A stretch of DNA of 64,000 nucleotides from Microlunatus kandeliicorticis (GTDB lineage Bacteria > Actinomycetota > Actinomycetes > Propionibacteriales > Propionibacteriaceae), in assembly GCF_014137855.1 (NCBI RefSeq), contig NZ_JACGWT010000003.1:620001-684000 (forward strand), in the 5' to 3' direction. Positions 32,073-42,723 of this stretch are shown piece by piece (position 1 is the first letter of the stretch; each line of letters begins with the position of its first letter). The notes beneath the pieces were generated by a model. The model had not been told where the DNA came from. It saw nothing but the letters and a program-made list of their open reading frames with translations, and did not search any database. The position numbers and the translations under genes were made by a program.

Positions 32073-33074
32073 TCAGCGCGGGCTGGGTCCGGTGGAGTCG
32101 CGCAGCACCAGCCTCGCCGGCAGCAGCACCGGCTCGGCCCGCGCGTCGTCGGGGGCGGCGCCGCGTCGCCGGACCAGCGCGGCGATCGCGGTCGACCCGA
32201 TGCTGACCAGCGGCGCGGCGATGGTGGTCAGTCCGGGCTCGACCAGTCCGGCGTCGACGATGTTGTCGAAGCCGATCACGCTGACGTCGTCGGGCACCCG
32301 GCACCCGGCCGCCTGCACCGCCTGCACGAACCCGATGGCCATCAGGTCGTTGTAGCTGATCACCGCGGTGCTCCTTCGGGTCAGCCAGGTCTCCGCGGCC
32401 TGCGCCCCGCCCCGGATGGTCGGCGGGTACGGGCCGAGCCGGCGGACGTGCAGCGCGAGCTCGTCGCCGGCCTCCTTGAGCCCCCGCCAGCGCATCCCGT
32501 CGGCGAACGACGCCTCCGGACCGGCCAGGTAGCAGACGGACCGGTGACCGAGCCCGGCCAGGTGCTCGGCCGCCTTCTTGATCGCCTGGACGTTGTCGCT
32601 GACCACCGAGGCCACCTCGGCCACCGTCCGGTTGAGCACCACCACCGGTCGGCGCTTGACCAGCGCGCGGATCGCGGTGTCGGGCAGCCGCGAGGAGCTG
32701 AGGATGAAGCCGTCGACGGTGGCGGCCAGCCGCTCGACCGCCCGGCGCTCGGCCTGCTGCGACTCCTGGGTCTCCACGATGGCCAGCGTCAGCCCGTGCT
32801 CGGCCGCCTCCCGGTCGGCGCCACGGATCATCCCGACGAAGACCGGGTTGGCGATGTCGGCGACGATCAGCGCCACCACCCCGGTGCCGCGGGTCGGCAC
32901 CACGGTCTCCATCCGCCCGGTCCGGTAGCCCAGCTCCTCGGCCACCCGCCGGACCTTCTCGGCCGTCCGGAAGCTGACCCGTCCGGGCTTGGCCAGCGCG
33001 CGCGAGACGGTCGAGGGCGCCACCCCGGCCGCCCGGGCGACGTCGTAGATCGTCGGCCCCTGGTCCTCGCTCAT
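32073..33074 (-). CDS. LacI family regulator of the glucuronide cluster
   Basis: A 333-residue regulator. The HTH reads PTIYDVARAAGVAPSTVSRAL, followed by the start of the ligand domain at VVALIVADIANPVF, and GFDNIVDAGLVEPGLTT near the end. GGGAGG lies just upstream of the ATG. It is convergent with uxuB and divergent from uidA, and operator-like sites with the same sequence lie in both divergent regions of the cluster. The inducer is likely a pathway intermediate such as fructuronate or glucuronate (inference). Confidence 0.9.
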   Translation of the reverse strand: MSEDQGPTIYDVARAAGVAPSTVSRALAKPGRVSFRTAEKVRRVAEELGYRTGRMETVVPTRGTGVVALIVADIANPVFVGMIRGADREAAEHGLTLAIVETQESQQAERRAVERLAATVDGFILSSSRLPDTAIRALVKRRPVVVLNRTVAEVASVVSDNVQAIKKAAEHLAGLGHRSVCYLAGPEASFADGMRWRGLKEAGDELALHVRRLGPYPPTIRGGAQAAETWLTRRSTAVISYNDLMAIGFVQAVQAAGCRVPDDVSVIGFDNIVDAGLVEPGLTTIAAPLVSIGSTAIAALVRRRGAAPDDARAEPVLLPARLVLRDSTGPSPR

Positions 33075-33092
33075 CTCGCCTCCCGGAGCTCA

Positions 33093-33106
33093 GCAACTTA
33101 CGACAA
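33093..33106. promoter_or_regulatory. LacI-type operator, lacI/uidA intergenic region
   Basis: GCAACTTACGACAA differs at only two positions from the site at 29182-29195. It lies 18 bp upstream of the regulator start, on the side facing uidA. Confidence 0.6.
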
Positions 33107-33171
33107 CAACTCGCGCCCGGCGGGTCACGGGTGGCTCAATGGCCACCCGGACCGACCAGGAGGAGCCGATC

Positions 33172-34977
33172 ATGCTGCGTCCGCAGGACACGAGCACCCG
33201 GGAGCGGAAGAACCTCGACGGTCTCTGGCGGTTCGCGCTCGACGGCGACCGCCGCGGCCGCGACGCCGGCTGGTTCGCCCGCCGGCTGGACACCGACCGC
33301 GAGCTGGCGGTTCCCGCCAGCTACAACGACCTGACCGCCGAGGCCGAGGTCCATGATCACGTCGGACCCGTCTGGTACCAGCGCGAGGTCTGGGTCCCGG
33401 CCGGCTGGGCGGGACGGCGGGTGGTGCTGCACCTCGAGTCGGCCACCCACCGGGCCACCGTCTGGGTGGGCGATGCCGAGGTGGTCTCGCACGAGGGCGG
33501 GTACACGCCGTTCGAGGCCGACGTCACCGCGCACGTCACCCCTGGACAGCCGGTGCGGATCAGCGTCGAGGTCGACAACACCCTGACCTTCCGGTCGATC
33601 CCCCCGGGCGAGGTCGAACAGACCGCGCACGGCCCGCGGCAGCGCTACTGGCACGACTTCTTCAACTACGCCGGGCTGCACCGCTCGGTCTGGCTCTACG
33701 CGACCGACCCGGCCCACCTCACCGACGTCACCGTGACCACCGGGTTCGCCGGCACCGACGGCCACGTCGACTACCGGGTGGGCTGGGAGTCCGGGCCGGC
33801 CGACGGTGCGCCCGACGGAACCGGCGGAGCCGACCCGGACGTCGCGGTGGTGCTCCGCGACGCCGACGGCGCCGAGGTGGCCACCGGCCGCGGCGCCACC
33901 GGCCGGCTGACCGTCCCCGACGTCCACCTGTGGGCGCCCGGCGACGGCTACCTCTACGACCTCGAGCTCCAGCTGGTCCGCGACGGCACCGTGCTCGACA
34001 GCTACCACCAGAGCGTCGGCGTCCGGACGGTGCGGGTGGACGGCGCCCGGTTCCTGATCAACGAGCAGCCGTTCTACTTCACCGGCTTCGGCAAGCACGA
34101 GGACCTCGCGGTGCTCGGCAAGGGGCACAGCCCGGCCCACCTGGTGCACGACGTCGCGCTGCTCGAGTGGATCGGCGCCAACTCGTTCCGCACCTCGCAC
34201 TACCCCTACAGCGAGGACGTGCTCGACTACGCCGACCGGCGCGGGCTGGTGCTGATCGACGAGACCGCGGCGGTCGGGCTCAACCTCGGCATGTTCGGCC
34301 GGCGGGACCAGCCGACGTTCTCGCCCGACACGATCGACGATCAGACCCGCGAGGTGCACGCCCAGGCGATCCGCGAGCTGGTCGCGCGCGACCGGAACCA
34401 CCCGTGCGTCGTGCTGTGGAGCATCGCCAACGAGCCCGAGTCGCGGACCGCGGAGGCGGAGGCGTACTTCCGGCCGCTGTTCGACGTGGCCCGCGAGGCC
34501 GACCCGACCCGGCCGGTGGGCTTCGTCAACGTCGGGCTCGCGCCGCACGGGCAGTGCCGGGTCTCGCAGTTCTGCGACGTGATCATGCTCAACCGCTACT
34601 ACGGCTGGTACAGCTACACCGGCGACCTGGCCGCCGCCGAGGACGCCTGGGAGGCCGAGCTGCGCGACTGGGCCGGCGAGGGCAAGCCGATCATCGTCAC
34701 CGAGTACGGCGCCGACACCTACCCCGGCCTGCACGCCACCACCCCCACGCCGTGGACCGAGGAGTACCAGGTCGCCTATCTCGACATGAACCACCGGGTG
34801 TTCGACCGGATCGCCGAGGTGGTCGGCGAGCAGGTGTGGAACTTCGCCGACTTCGCCACTACCCCGGGGATCATCCGGGTCGGCGGCAACAAGAAGGGCG
34901 TGTTCACCCGCGACCGGCAGCCCAAGGCGGCCGCGCACACCCTGCGCGCCCGCTGGCGCGGCCGGGTCGCCGGCTGA
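33172..34977 (+). CDS. uidA: Beta-glucuronidase, GH2
   Basis: A 601-residue GH2 enzyme that releases D-glucuronate from glucuronides. The acid/base is E421 in SIANEPE and the nucleophile E511 in TEYGAD. The NxKG motif (N573/K575 in GGNKKG), which recognises the sugar carboxylate, separates it from beta-galactosidases. Sandwich, immunoglobulin-like and TIM-barrel domains are in the usual order. The ATG at 33172 is chosen over one at 33139 because AGGAGGAG precedes it and the protein then begins MLRP like E. coli UidA (603 residues). No signal peptide, so it should be cytosolic; a glucuronide importer is not in the window. Confidence 0.96.
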   Translation: MLRPQDTSTRERKNLDGLWRFALDGDRRGRDAGWFARRLDTDRELAVPASYNDLTAEAEVHDHVGPVWYQREVWVPAGWAGRRVVLHLESATHRATVWVGDAEVVSHEGGYTPFEADVTAHVTPGQPVRISVEVDNTLTFRSIPPGEVEQTAHGPRQRYWHDFFNYAGLHRSVWLYATDPAHLTDVTVTTGFAGTDGHVDYRVGWESGPADGAPDGTGGADPDVAVVLRDADGAEVATGRGATGRLTVPDVHLWAPGDGYLYDLELQLVRDGTVLDSYHQSVGVRTVRVDGARFLINEQPFYFTGFGKHEDLAVLGKGHSPAHLVHDVALLEWIGANSFRTSHYPYSEDVLDYADRRGLVLIDETAAVGLNLGMFGRRDQPTFSPDTIDDQTREVHAQAIRELVARDRNHPCVVLWSIANEPESRTAEAEAYFRPLFDVAREADPTRPVGFVNVGLAPHGQCRVSQFCDVIMLNRYYGWYSYTGDLAAAEDAWEAELRDWAGEGKPIIVTEYGADTYPGLHATTPTPWTEEYQVAYLDMNHRVFDRIAEVVGEQVWNFADFATTPGIIRVGGNKKGVFTRDRQPKAAAHTLRARWRGRVAG

Positions 34978-35005
34978 GGGGTCGCGCCGGAGGTCGGCGG
35001 TGCGG

Positions 35006-35011
35006 TAGACC
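35006..35011 (+). promoter_or_regulatory. Putative -10 hexamer for the TRIC gene
   Basis: TAGACC ends 6 nt before the GTG at 35018, and there is no Shine-Dalgarno sequence. Confidence 0.35.
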
Positions 35012-35017
35012 CGGTGC

Positions 35018-35662
35018 GTGTTCTCCTCGCCGGTCCTGTTGCTGGTGCTCGACCTGCTCGGCACGTTCGCCTTCGCGCTCAACGGCGCGCTGACCGCCGT
35101 CCGGGCCGCCCGGCTCGACGTGGTCGGGGTGGTGGCGCTGGGCTCGGTCACCGCGCTCGGCGGCGGCATCATCCGCGACGTGCTGCTCGGCACCCTGCCG
35201 CCGCTCACGTTCTCCGACTGGCGCTATCTCGCGGTCGCGGCGGGTGGCGCCCTGGTCGCCTTCCTGTTCAGCCGGGCGCTGACCCGGCTGAACCGGCCGA
35301 TCGTGGTCCTCGACGCGGCCGGGCTGGCGCTCTTCGCGGTGACCGGGGCCGGCCGGGCGCTCGACCACGGGGTGGGCCCGGCGCAGGCGGTGCTGCTCGG
35401 GACGATCACCGCGGTCGGCGGCGGGACGATCCGCGACCTGCTGATCCAGCGGCTGCCCAGCGTGCTGAGCAGCGGGCTGTACGCGATCCCGGCCATGCTC
35501 GGCGCCGCGGTCGTCGTGGTCGCCGCGAGCGCGGGCGTCGGGGCGGTGCTCGGCGTGCCGGTCGCGGTCGGGGCCGCCGGGCTGGTGTTCGCCGTCCGGA
35601 TCATCGGGCTGCGGTTCCGGCTCGACGCGCCGCGACCGCCGGGCGCCTCGCGCAGCTCGTGA
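35018..35662 (+). CDS. TRIC family cation channel protein (UPF0126)
   Basis: A 214-residue membrane protein with about seven helices. It consists of two repeats of the UPF0126/TRIC domain, each with the GGGxxRD motif: GGGIIRDVLLG near residue 48 and GGGTIRDLLI near residue 138. Bacterial TRIC homologs form trimeric potassium or monovalent-cation channels, though some members are linked to amino acid transport. The C-terminus is a short Arg/Pro-rich tail. Single gene. Confidence 0.9.
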   Translation: MFSSPVLLLVLDLLGTFAFALNGALTAVRAARLDVVGVVALGSVTALGGGIIRDVLLGTLPPLTFSDWRYLAVAAGGALVAFLFSRALTRLNRPIVVLDAAGLALFAVTGAGRALDHGVGPAQAVLLGTITAVGGGTIRDLLIQRLPSVLSSGLYAIPAMLGAAVVVVAASAGVGAVLGVPVAVGAAGLVFAVRIIGLRFRLDAPRPPGASRSS

Positions 35663-35672
35663 CCTGGGCCGC

Positions 35673-35692
35673 TTGATCGTGATCATGATCAA
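35673..35692. promoter_or_regulatory. A/T-rich near-palindrome upstream of the GT39 gene
   Basis: TTGATCGTGATCATGATCAA is palindromic at 18 of 20 positions and stands out in a very GC-rich intergenic region. It begins 10 bp after the TRIC stop and 101 bp before the GT39 start. It may be an operator or a weak terminator; the role is unknown. Confidence 0.35.
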
Positions 35693-35793
35693 CACCGCGT
35701 CCGCTGACCGGTCGCCGCACTCACAGAGACCCCACAGTCCGGGCACGGCGCCGGACCCGGCCCGGCACAGCGACTCCGTCGAGGCTGAACCGC

Positions 35794-37968
35794 ATGTCCG
35801 AGACCACACTCCGCGCGGGACGCCGTCCGTCGGCGCCGTCACCGTCCGACCCGGGTGCCGCGCGCGCGGTCCCGGCCACCACGACCGACCGCGAGCACGC
35901 CGTCGGCCTCGCCCCTGCTCCGGGCGTCGACCATGATCATCACTCGGTCTTCGGGCGGACCGGCCGGCTGCGCCGGCTCTGGCGCGGCGCCGAGGACCAA
36001 CCGGCCTGGGCCCGCCCGGCACTCTGGCTGCTGCTGGCGGCCACCGCCGCCCTCTACCTGATCGACCTGACCAGCTCCGGCTACGCCAACGAGTTCTACG
36101 CCGCCGCGGTGAAGTCGGGCACCGAGTCGTGGAAGGCCTGGCTGTTCGGCTCGCTCGACTCCGGCAACGCGATCACGGTCGACAAACCACCGGGCGCGCT
36201 CTGGCTGATGGTGCTGTCGGCCCGCCTGTTCGGCTTCTCCTCCTTCTCGCTGCTGCTGCCCCAGGCCCTGCTCGGCGTCGGGACGGTCGCCCTCGTCCAC
36301 GCCGGGGTGAAGCGCTGGTACGGCGCCTCCGCTGCGCTCGTCGCCGGGCTCTGCGTCGCCGTGACCCCGGTCGCGGCGCTGATGTTCCGGTTCGACAACC
36401 CGGACGCGATGCTGGTGTTCCTGATGACCGCCGCCGCCTACGCGGTCATCCGAGCGGTCGACGCGGCCCGGCTCCGGGCCGACGGGCTGGGCCGCGCCAG
36501 GGCCGCCCACCTCTGGATGGCGCTGGCCGGCGCGGCGATCGGCTTCGGGTTCCTCACCAAGATGGGTCAGGCGCTGCTGGTGCTGCCCGGGCTGGTGCTG
36601 GTCGTCCTGATCTGCTCGCGCGCTCGGCTCGTGACACGACTGCTGCACCTGCTGACCGCCCTGGTGACCATGATCGTCTCCGCCGGCTGGTTCATCGTGC
36701 TGGTCGAGCTCTGGCCGAGCGCGGCCCGGCCCTACATCGGCGGCTCGACCAACAACTCGCTCTGGGAGCTGGCCGTCGGCTACAACGGGCTGGGCCGGTT
36801 GCTCGGTGGCAGCGGCAACGGCGGTGGGGGCATGGGCGGCGGCCAGAACGCCTCGTTCGGCGGCACCGCCGGGCTGACCCGGATGTTCAACAGCGCCTTC
36901 GGCACCGAGATCTCCTGGCTGCTCCCGGCCGCGCTGCTCGGGATCGTGGCGCTCGCGGTGATCACCCGCCGCGAACCGCGCACCGGGACCGGTCGGGCCG
37001 GCGTCGTGCTCTGGGGTGGCTGGCTGGTGGTCACCGCCCTGGTGTTCTCCTTCATGTCCGGCACCATCCACCCCTACTACGCGGTCGCCCTGGTGCCCGC
37101 GATCGGTGCCCTGGTAGGAATCGCGACCACCCGGCTGTGGTCGCTCCGCGGGGACCACCTGGCCCGCGGCGTGCTGGCGGTGACGATCACCGGGACGGCC
37201 ACCTGGGGCAGCTACCTGATGCTCACCCGGGCCACCGGTTGGCTGACCGGGCTGGCGTGGGCGGCGATGGTCGGCGGTCTGCTCGGCGGTGTGCTGCTGG
37301 CTCTCGGTGCCGGGCGGCTCCGCAAGCTCGCCGTCGCCGGGATCATGATCGGCGCGCTGTCCGCGCTGGCCGGCACCACCGCGTTCACCCTGGCCACCGC
37401 GGCCAGCGGGCACAACGGGTCGATCCCGACCTCCGGCCCGGCGGTCGTCTCGGCGAGCAGCGGGATGGGCGGCGGGATGGGCGGCGGTTTCGGCGGCGGC
37501 CCCGGAGGCCAGCCGCCCGGCCGGACCGGCACCACCCAGGGCTCCACCAGCGGCACCGGCTCCAGCAGCGGCACCGGCTCGACCGGCCAGACCCGGGGTG
37601 GGACGGCGGGCGACTCGGCCAGCAGCAGCGAACTGGTGGCCCTGCTGGACGCGACCAGCACCCGCTGGTCGGCGGCCGTCGTCGGCGACCAGAGCGCCGC
37701 CGGCTACATCCTGTCCACCGACACCGCGGTGATGGCCGTCGGCGGCTGGAGCGGCAGCGACGACGCCCCCACCCTCGCGCAGTTCCAGCAGTACGTGCAG
37801 CAGGGGAAGATCAGCTACTTCATCGCCAGTGGCCAGGGCGGCGGGGGCATGGGTGGCGGCCCTGGCGGGAACACCGACACCTCGGCCAGCCAGATCACCA
37901 GCTGGGTCGAGGCGCACTACACCGCGAAGACCGTGGGCGGGGTGACCGTCTACGACCTGACCAGCTGA
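35794..37968 (+). CDS. GT39-type polytopic membrane glycosyltransferase (YkcB-like)
   Basis: A 724-residue GT-C protein of the ArnT/YkcB type. A ~60-residue cytoplasmic N-terminus precedes about 11 helices. The first extracytoplasmic loop carries YANEFYAAAVKSGTESWKAW and ITVDKPPGALWL, and RFDNPDAML follows; these acidic loops hold the catalytic and lipid-phosphate sites of the family. Gly-rich inserts (GGGGMGGGQ near 345, a long GGGMGGGFGGG/Ser-Thr segment at ~555-605, and another near 685) break up a C-terminal extracellular domain that ends VTVYDLTS. It would transfer a sugar from a polyprenyl-phosphate donor; the acceptor is unknown. Single gene with a hairpin terminator. Confidence 0.85.
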   Translation: MSETTLRAGRRPSAPSPSDPGAARAVPATTTDREHAVGLAPAPGVDHDHHSVFGRTGRLRRLWRGAEDQPAWARPALWLLLAATAALYLIDLTSSGYANEFYAAAVKSGTESWKAWLFGSLDSGNAITVDKPPGALWLMVLSARLFGFSSFSLLLPQALLGVGTVALVHAGVKRWYGASAALVAGLCVAVTPVAALMFRFDNPDAMLVFLMTAAAYAVIRAVDAARLRADGLGRARAAHLWMALAGAAIGFGFLTKMGQALLVLPGLVLVVLICSRARLVTRLLHLLTALVTMIVSAGWFIVLVELWPSAARPYIGGSTNNSLWELAVGYNGLGRLLGGSGNGGGGMGGGQNASFGGTAGLTRMFNSAFGTEISWLLPAALLGIVALAVITRREPRTGTGRAGVVLWGGWLVVTALVFSFMSGTIHPYYAVALVPAIGALVGIATTRLWSLRGDHLARGVLAVTITGTATWGSYLMLTRATGWLTGLAWAAMVGGLLGGVLLALGAGRLRKLAVAGIMIGALSALAGTTAFTLATAASGHNGSIPTSGPAVVSASSGMGGGMGGGFGGGPGGQPPGRTGTTQGSTSGTGSSSGTGSTGQTRGGTAGDSASSSELVALLDATSTRWSAAVVGDQSAAGYILSTDTAVMAVGGWSGSDDAPTLAQFQQYVQQGKISYFIASGQGGGGMGGGPGGNTDTSASQITSWVEAHYTAKTVGGVTVYDLTS

Positions 37969-37996
37969 CCCCGCACCGATTCACTCGCCCCGACCC

Positions 37997-38025
37997 GGCC
38001 CGGCCGTCCTCCCGACGGCCGGGCC
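37997..38025 (+). terminator. Hairpin terminator after the GT39 gene
   Basis: GGCCCGGCCGTC pairs perfectly with GACGGCCGGGCC around a 5-nt loop, 28 bp after the stop codon. Confidence 0.75.
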
Positions 38026-38069
38026 CCGGCGTCCTCCCCTCCGACCGGATCCGGCGCCGCGGGCAAGGG

Positions 38070-38099
38070 TTTACAACGTTGAAGGCCTGTGGTGAGAAT
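38070..38099 (+). promoter_or_regulatory. Promoter of the GH43 gene
   Basis: TTTACA (38070-38075) and GAGAAT (38094-38099) are separated by 18 bp. The -10 ends 7 nt before the ATG at 38107, so the message is probably leaderless. This is one of the clearest sigma-70-like promoters in the window. Confidence 0.55.
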
Positions 38100-38106
38100 C
38101 TGACCC

Positions 38107-39957
38107 ATGGTGCGTCGACGTCGACTCCTGCCCGTGCTGCTGGCCGCGTTCGCCCTGGCGGGCCCGCTGGCGGCGAGCCCGACGGTCTCCACCGCGGCCG
38201 GGCCCCCGTCAGGCGCGAGCACCAGGACGCAGGTCACCCCGAGCGCCCGCCCGGCCGTCCGACCCCCGACCTACCGCAATCCGCTCGACGTGGTCTTCGA
38301 CGGCGCCCGCGCCGCCAGCTGCGCCGACCCGGACGTGGTCCGCGATCCGGCCGGTGGCTGGTGGTACCTCTACTGCACCTCCGACGCGCTCACCAGCGTC
38401 AAGGACGCGAACGGAGACCTGACCACCCACCTGCTCCCGACCTACCGGTCCCGCGACCTCATCCACTGGACCTATCAGGGCGACGCGGTCAGCAGCCGGC
38501 CCGCGTGGGTGAAGAGCGACGCCGGGATGTGGGCACCGGACGTCGTCCACCGGAACGGCCGCTGGTACCTCTACTACGCCGTCCCGGACACGAACCTCCC
38601 CGGCGGCGGGTCGGCCATCGGCGTCCTCACCGGCCCCGGTCCCACCGGCCCGTGGACCGACGCCGGCGCGCCGGTGGTGCCGCCGGCCGACCAGGCCGGT
38701 CAGCCCGCCGGCACCAAGCGGTCGACCATCGACCCCGAGGTGATCGTCGTCGACGGGCGCCCGCTGATGTACTTCGGCAGCTACGGCGGCGGCCTCTTCG
38801 TCCGCCGGCTCGCCGCGGACGGGACCACCAGCGTCGCGGCCAGCGAGAAGCAGGTCGCGATCAGCGACCGCTACGAGGGTTCCTGGATCATCAAGCGGAA
38901 CGGCTGGTACTACCTGCTCGCCTCGGCGACCAACTGCTGCAACGGGCCGCTGACCGGCTACACCGTCTTCGCCGCCCGCAGCCGCAGCCCGTTCGGACCT
39001 TTCCGCGACCAGCACGGCCGGTCGATCCTGGCCAGCCGGGTGGGCGGCAGCGTCGTGCTCGCCCAGAACGGCAACCGCTGGGTCGGCCCCGGGCACGTCA
39101 CCGGCCTCACCGACTTCTCCGGCCAGTCCTGGCTGATCTACCACGCGGTCGACCGCCACGACCCTTACTACGCGGGCGTCCCCGGCTACACGAAGCGCCC
39201 GGCGCTGATGGACCCGCTCGACTGGCGCGCCGGCTGGCCGGTGGTCCGCGGCGGCGCCGGCCCGTCCGACCGGGTGATGCCCGGCCCGGCCGCCCAGCCG
39301 GGCGAGCGGACCGCCTACCGCCCCCGTTTCGTCCGGTACCCGGTCCCCGGCCGGACCCTCGCGTCCGACGGCTTCAACGGCCGGGTGCTGTCCTCGGCCT
39401 GGACCTGGGTGCGACCGCCGGCCGCCGACACGTACAGGGTCGGCGGCGGCCGGCTCACCTGGCAGACCCAGGCCGACGACATCCACCCGCCGAACACCCC
39501 GCTGGCCTCGGTGCTCACCCGACCCGCGCCGCGCGGGCGCTACGTGGTCCAGGCCACGGTGCGCACCAGCGTCCCCGGCGACGGGTCGGCCCACGACTAC
39601 GTCCAGGGCGGGTTGCTGCTCTACGGCGGCGACGGCGACTACGTGAAGCTGACGGTCAGCTCGATCGGCGCCACCCGGCAGACCGAGTTCGGCCGCGAGC
39701 TCTCCCCGCACCCCGACGGCTACCCCGACTACGGCAACGCGGTGGTCGGACCGGTCGGCGACGGCTGGACCTGGCTGAGGGTGTTCGTCGACGGCGACCG
39801 CTACACCGCGGCGACCAGCATCGACGGCCGGCACTGGGACCACGGCGCCACCTGGGTGGCCGACCTGGGCAGCGACCCGCGGATCGGGCTGGTCTCGATG
39901 GGTGGCGCCGGGTTCACGACCAGCGTCGACGCGGTCCGGATCAGCCGGGTCCGCTGA
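38107..39957 (+). CDS. Secreted GH43-type glycoside hydrolase with C-terminal beta-sandwich
   Basis: A 616-residue exported protein. A Sec signal ([20 protein letters not shown], then an Ala/Ser-rich cleavage region) is followed by a five-bladed GH43 propeller at ~55-390. Candidate catalytic residues are the Asp in CADPDVVRD, the Asp in STIDPEVI and the Glu in [24 protein letters not shown] is typical. A concanavalin-like (DUF1349-type) module spans ~410-616. GH43 enzymes attack arabinan, xylan or related side chains; the specificity is not clear here. Single gene. Confidence 0.87.
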   Translation: MVRRRRLLPVLLAAFALAGPLAASPTVSTAAGPPSGASTRTQVTPSARPAVRPPTYRNPLDVVFDGARAASCADPDVVRDPAGGWWYLYCTSDALTSVKDANGDLTTHLLPTYRSRDLIHWTYQGDAVSSRPAWVKSDAGMWAPDVVHRNGRWYLYYAVPDTNLPGGGSAIGVLTGPGPTGPWTDAGAPVVPPADQAGQPAGTKRSTIDPEVIVVDGRPLMYFGSYGGGLFVRRLAADGTTSVAASEKQVAISDRYEGSWIIKRNGWYYLLASATNCCNGPLTGYTVFAARSRSPFGPFRDQHGRSILASRVGGSVVLAQNGNRWVGPGHVTGLTDFSGQSWLIYHAVDRHDPYYAGVPGYTKRPALMDPLDWRAGWPVVRGGAGPSDRVMPGPAAQPGERTAYRPRFVRYPVPGRTLASDGFNGRVLSSAWTWVRPPAADTYRVGGGRLTWQTQADDIHPPNTPLASVLTRPAPRGRYVVQATVRTSVPGDGSAHDYVQGGLLLYGGDGDYVKLTVSSIGATRQTEFGRELSPHPDGYPDYGNAVVGPVGDGWTWLRVFVDGDRYTAATSIDGRHWDHGATWVADLGSDPRIGLVSMGGAGFTTSVDAVRISRVR

Positions 39958-40006
39958 AGCCAGGCGAGCAGGACACCGGAGAGGCACCGCGGCCGGTCGA
40001 CGGGAG

Positions 40007-40012
40007 GACACT
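40007..40012 (+). promoter_or_regulatory. Putative -10 hexamer, leaderless sdaA start
   Basis: GACACT ends 6 nt before the GTG at 40019. Confidence 0.4.
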
Positions 40013-40018
40013 GGACGG

Positions 40019-41416
40019 GTGAGCGTCAGCGTGTTCGACCTGTTCAGCATCGGCATCGGACCGTCGAGCTCGCACACCGTCGGCCCGATGCGCGCGGCCG
40101 GCCGGTTCGCCGCCGAGCTCGGCACCCGGGGCCTGCTCGACCGGGTGGTCCGGGTCCGGGCCGAGCTCTTCGGCTCGCTCGGGGCGACCGGCCACGGTCA
40201 CGGCAGCGAGGACGCCGTGCTGCTCGGGCTCGAGGGCGAGGACTGCGAGACCGTCGACACCGACCTCGGTCCGGTCCGGGCCCAGCTGGTCCGCGACACC
40301 GGTCGGCTGCGGCTGGCCGGCCGGCACGAGCTCGGCTTCGACGTCGACACCGACCTGGTGCTGCACCGGCGCCGCGCCCTCCCCGGCCACCCCAACGGGA
40401 TGGTCTTCGCCACCTGGCTCGACGACGACGACCCGGCCGGTGAGCCGTCAGTGGCCCGCACCTACTACTCGGTGGGCGGCGGGTTCGTGCTCGGCGACGA
40501 CGGCACCGGCCGGCCGGCGCTGGCCCCGGACCCGACCGTGGTGCCGTTCCCGTTCCGTTCCTCGGCCGAGCTGCTGGCCCACTGCGACCGCGAGGGCCGC
40601 TCGATCAGCGCGATCATGATGGCCAACGAGACCGCGCGACGACCCGAGCGCGAGGTGCGGTCGGGGCTGCTGCGGATCTGGCAGGTGATGGTCGACTGCG
40701 TCCACCACGGCTGCACCACCCCGGGCACGCTGCCCGGTGGGCTCAAGGTCCGCCGCCGCGCCGCCGAGCTCAACCGGTCCCTGCTGGCCGAGCGGAGCCG
40801 GTTCGCGCACCTCACCGACCCGCTGGCCGCGATGGACTGGGTGACCCTGTGGGCGCTCGCCGTCAACGAGGAGAACGCCTCCGGTGGCCGGGTGGTCACC
40901 GCCCCGACCAACGGCGCGGCCGGGATCATCCCCGCGGTGCTGCACTACGCGGTCAACCTGGTGCCCGGCACCGGCGAGGACGAGATCGTCGAGTTCCTGC
41001 TCACCGCCGGCGCCATCGGCGCGGTCTACCAGCAGACCGGGTCGATCTCGGGCGCCCAGGTCGGTTGCCAGGGTGAGGTCGGGACGGCCTGCTCGATGGC
41101 CGCCGCCGCGCTCGCCGAGGTGCTCGGCGGCACCCCGCGGCAGGTCGAGAACGCCGCCGAGATCGGCATGGAGCACCACCTGGGGCTGACCTGCGACCCG
41201 GTCGGCGGTCTGGTCCAGATCCCCTGCATCGAGCGGAACGCGATCGGCTCGGTCAAGGCCATCACCGCGGCCCGGCTGGCCCTGCGCGGCGACGGCGAGC
41301 ACACCGTCAGCCTCGACCAGGTCATCAAGACCATGATGGAGACCGGCGCCGACATGAAGATCAAGTACAAGGAGACCTCGCGCGGCGGGCTGGCGGTCAA
41401 CATCGTCGAGTGCTGA
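40019..41416 (+). CDS. sdaA: L-serine ammonia-lyase (iron-sulfur, single chain)
   Basis: A 465-residue enzyme that deaminates L-serine to pyruvate. The beta domain opens with [21 protein letters not shown], the family signature. The alpha domain holds the 4Fe-4S ligands, seen in [17 protein letters not shown] and in [31 protein letters not shown] is also conserved. Beta and alpha parts are fused as in E. coli SdaA (454 residues). The GTG at 40019 puts the signature at the N-terminus. Single gene. Confidence 0.95.
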   Translation: MSVSVFDLFSIGIGPSSSHTVGPMRAAGRFAAELGTRGLLDRVVRVRAELFGSLGATGHGHGSEDAVLLGLEGEDCETVDTDLGPVRAQLVRDTGRLRLAGRHELGFDVDTDLVLHRRRALPGHPNGMVFATWLDDDDPAGEPSVARTYYSVGGGFVLGDDGTGRPALAPDPTVVPFPFRSSAELLAHCDREGRSISAIMMANETARRPEREVRSGLLRIWQVMVDCVHHGCTTPGTLPGGLKVRRRAAELNRSLLAERSRFAHLTDPLAAMDWVTLWALAVNEENASGGRVVTAPTNGAAGIIPAVLHYAVNLVPGTGEDEIVEFLLTAGAIGAVYQQTGSISGAQVGCQGEVGTACSMAAAALAEVLGGTPRQVENAAEIGMEHHLGLTCDPVGGLVQIPCIERNAIGSVKAITAARLALRGDGEHTVSLDQVIKTMMETGADMKIKYKETSRGGLAVNIVEC

Positions 41417-41543
41417 CCGCGGCGCGTTCGCTGCAGTTCGGCAACGTTCGTTGCGGGGGCGGGTGTGGTCTGGAACACTCGGCCGGAGTACCTATCCACT
41501 ACGGATCGTCGGGCACGTACCTGCCCGTGGAAGGAAGTGCGGC

Positions 41544-42635
<1,092 letters not shown>

Positions 42636-42666
42636 TCCCGGCTCCGGCCCGTCCGGAACACCGCCC

Positions 42667-42698
42667 CGAGGGGCTCCCGCTGCGTTGGGGGCCCCTCG
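42667..42698 (+). terminator. Hairpin terminator after the ABC ATPase gene
   Basis: A 12-bp stem (42667-42678 with 42687-42698, one G-U pair) and an 8-nt loop, 31 bp after the stop codon and just upstream of the next promoter. Confidence 0.8.
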
Positions 42699-42711
42699 CG
42701 GCGTTCGGTGC

Positions 42712-42717
42712 CAAGAT
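42712..42717 (+). promoter_or_regulatory. Putative -10 hexamer, leaderless DUF4032 gene start
   Basis: CAAGAT ends 6 nt before the GTG at 42724 and follows directly on the terminator of the upstream gene. Confidence 0.4.
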
Positions 42718-42723
42718 GGTGCG

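Noticed and set aside
36129-40022. A 1297-codon plus-strand frame across the GT39 and GH43 genes
   Set aside because: It is an out-of-frame Arg/Pro-rich translation of two recognisable genes.
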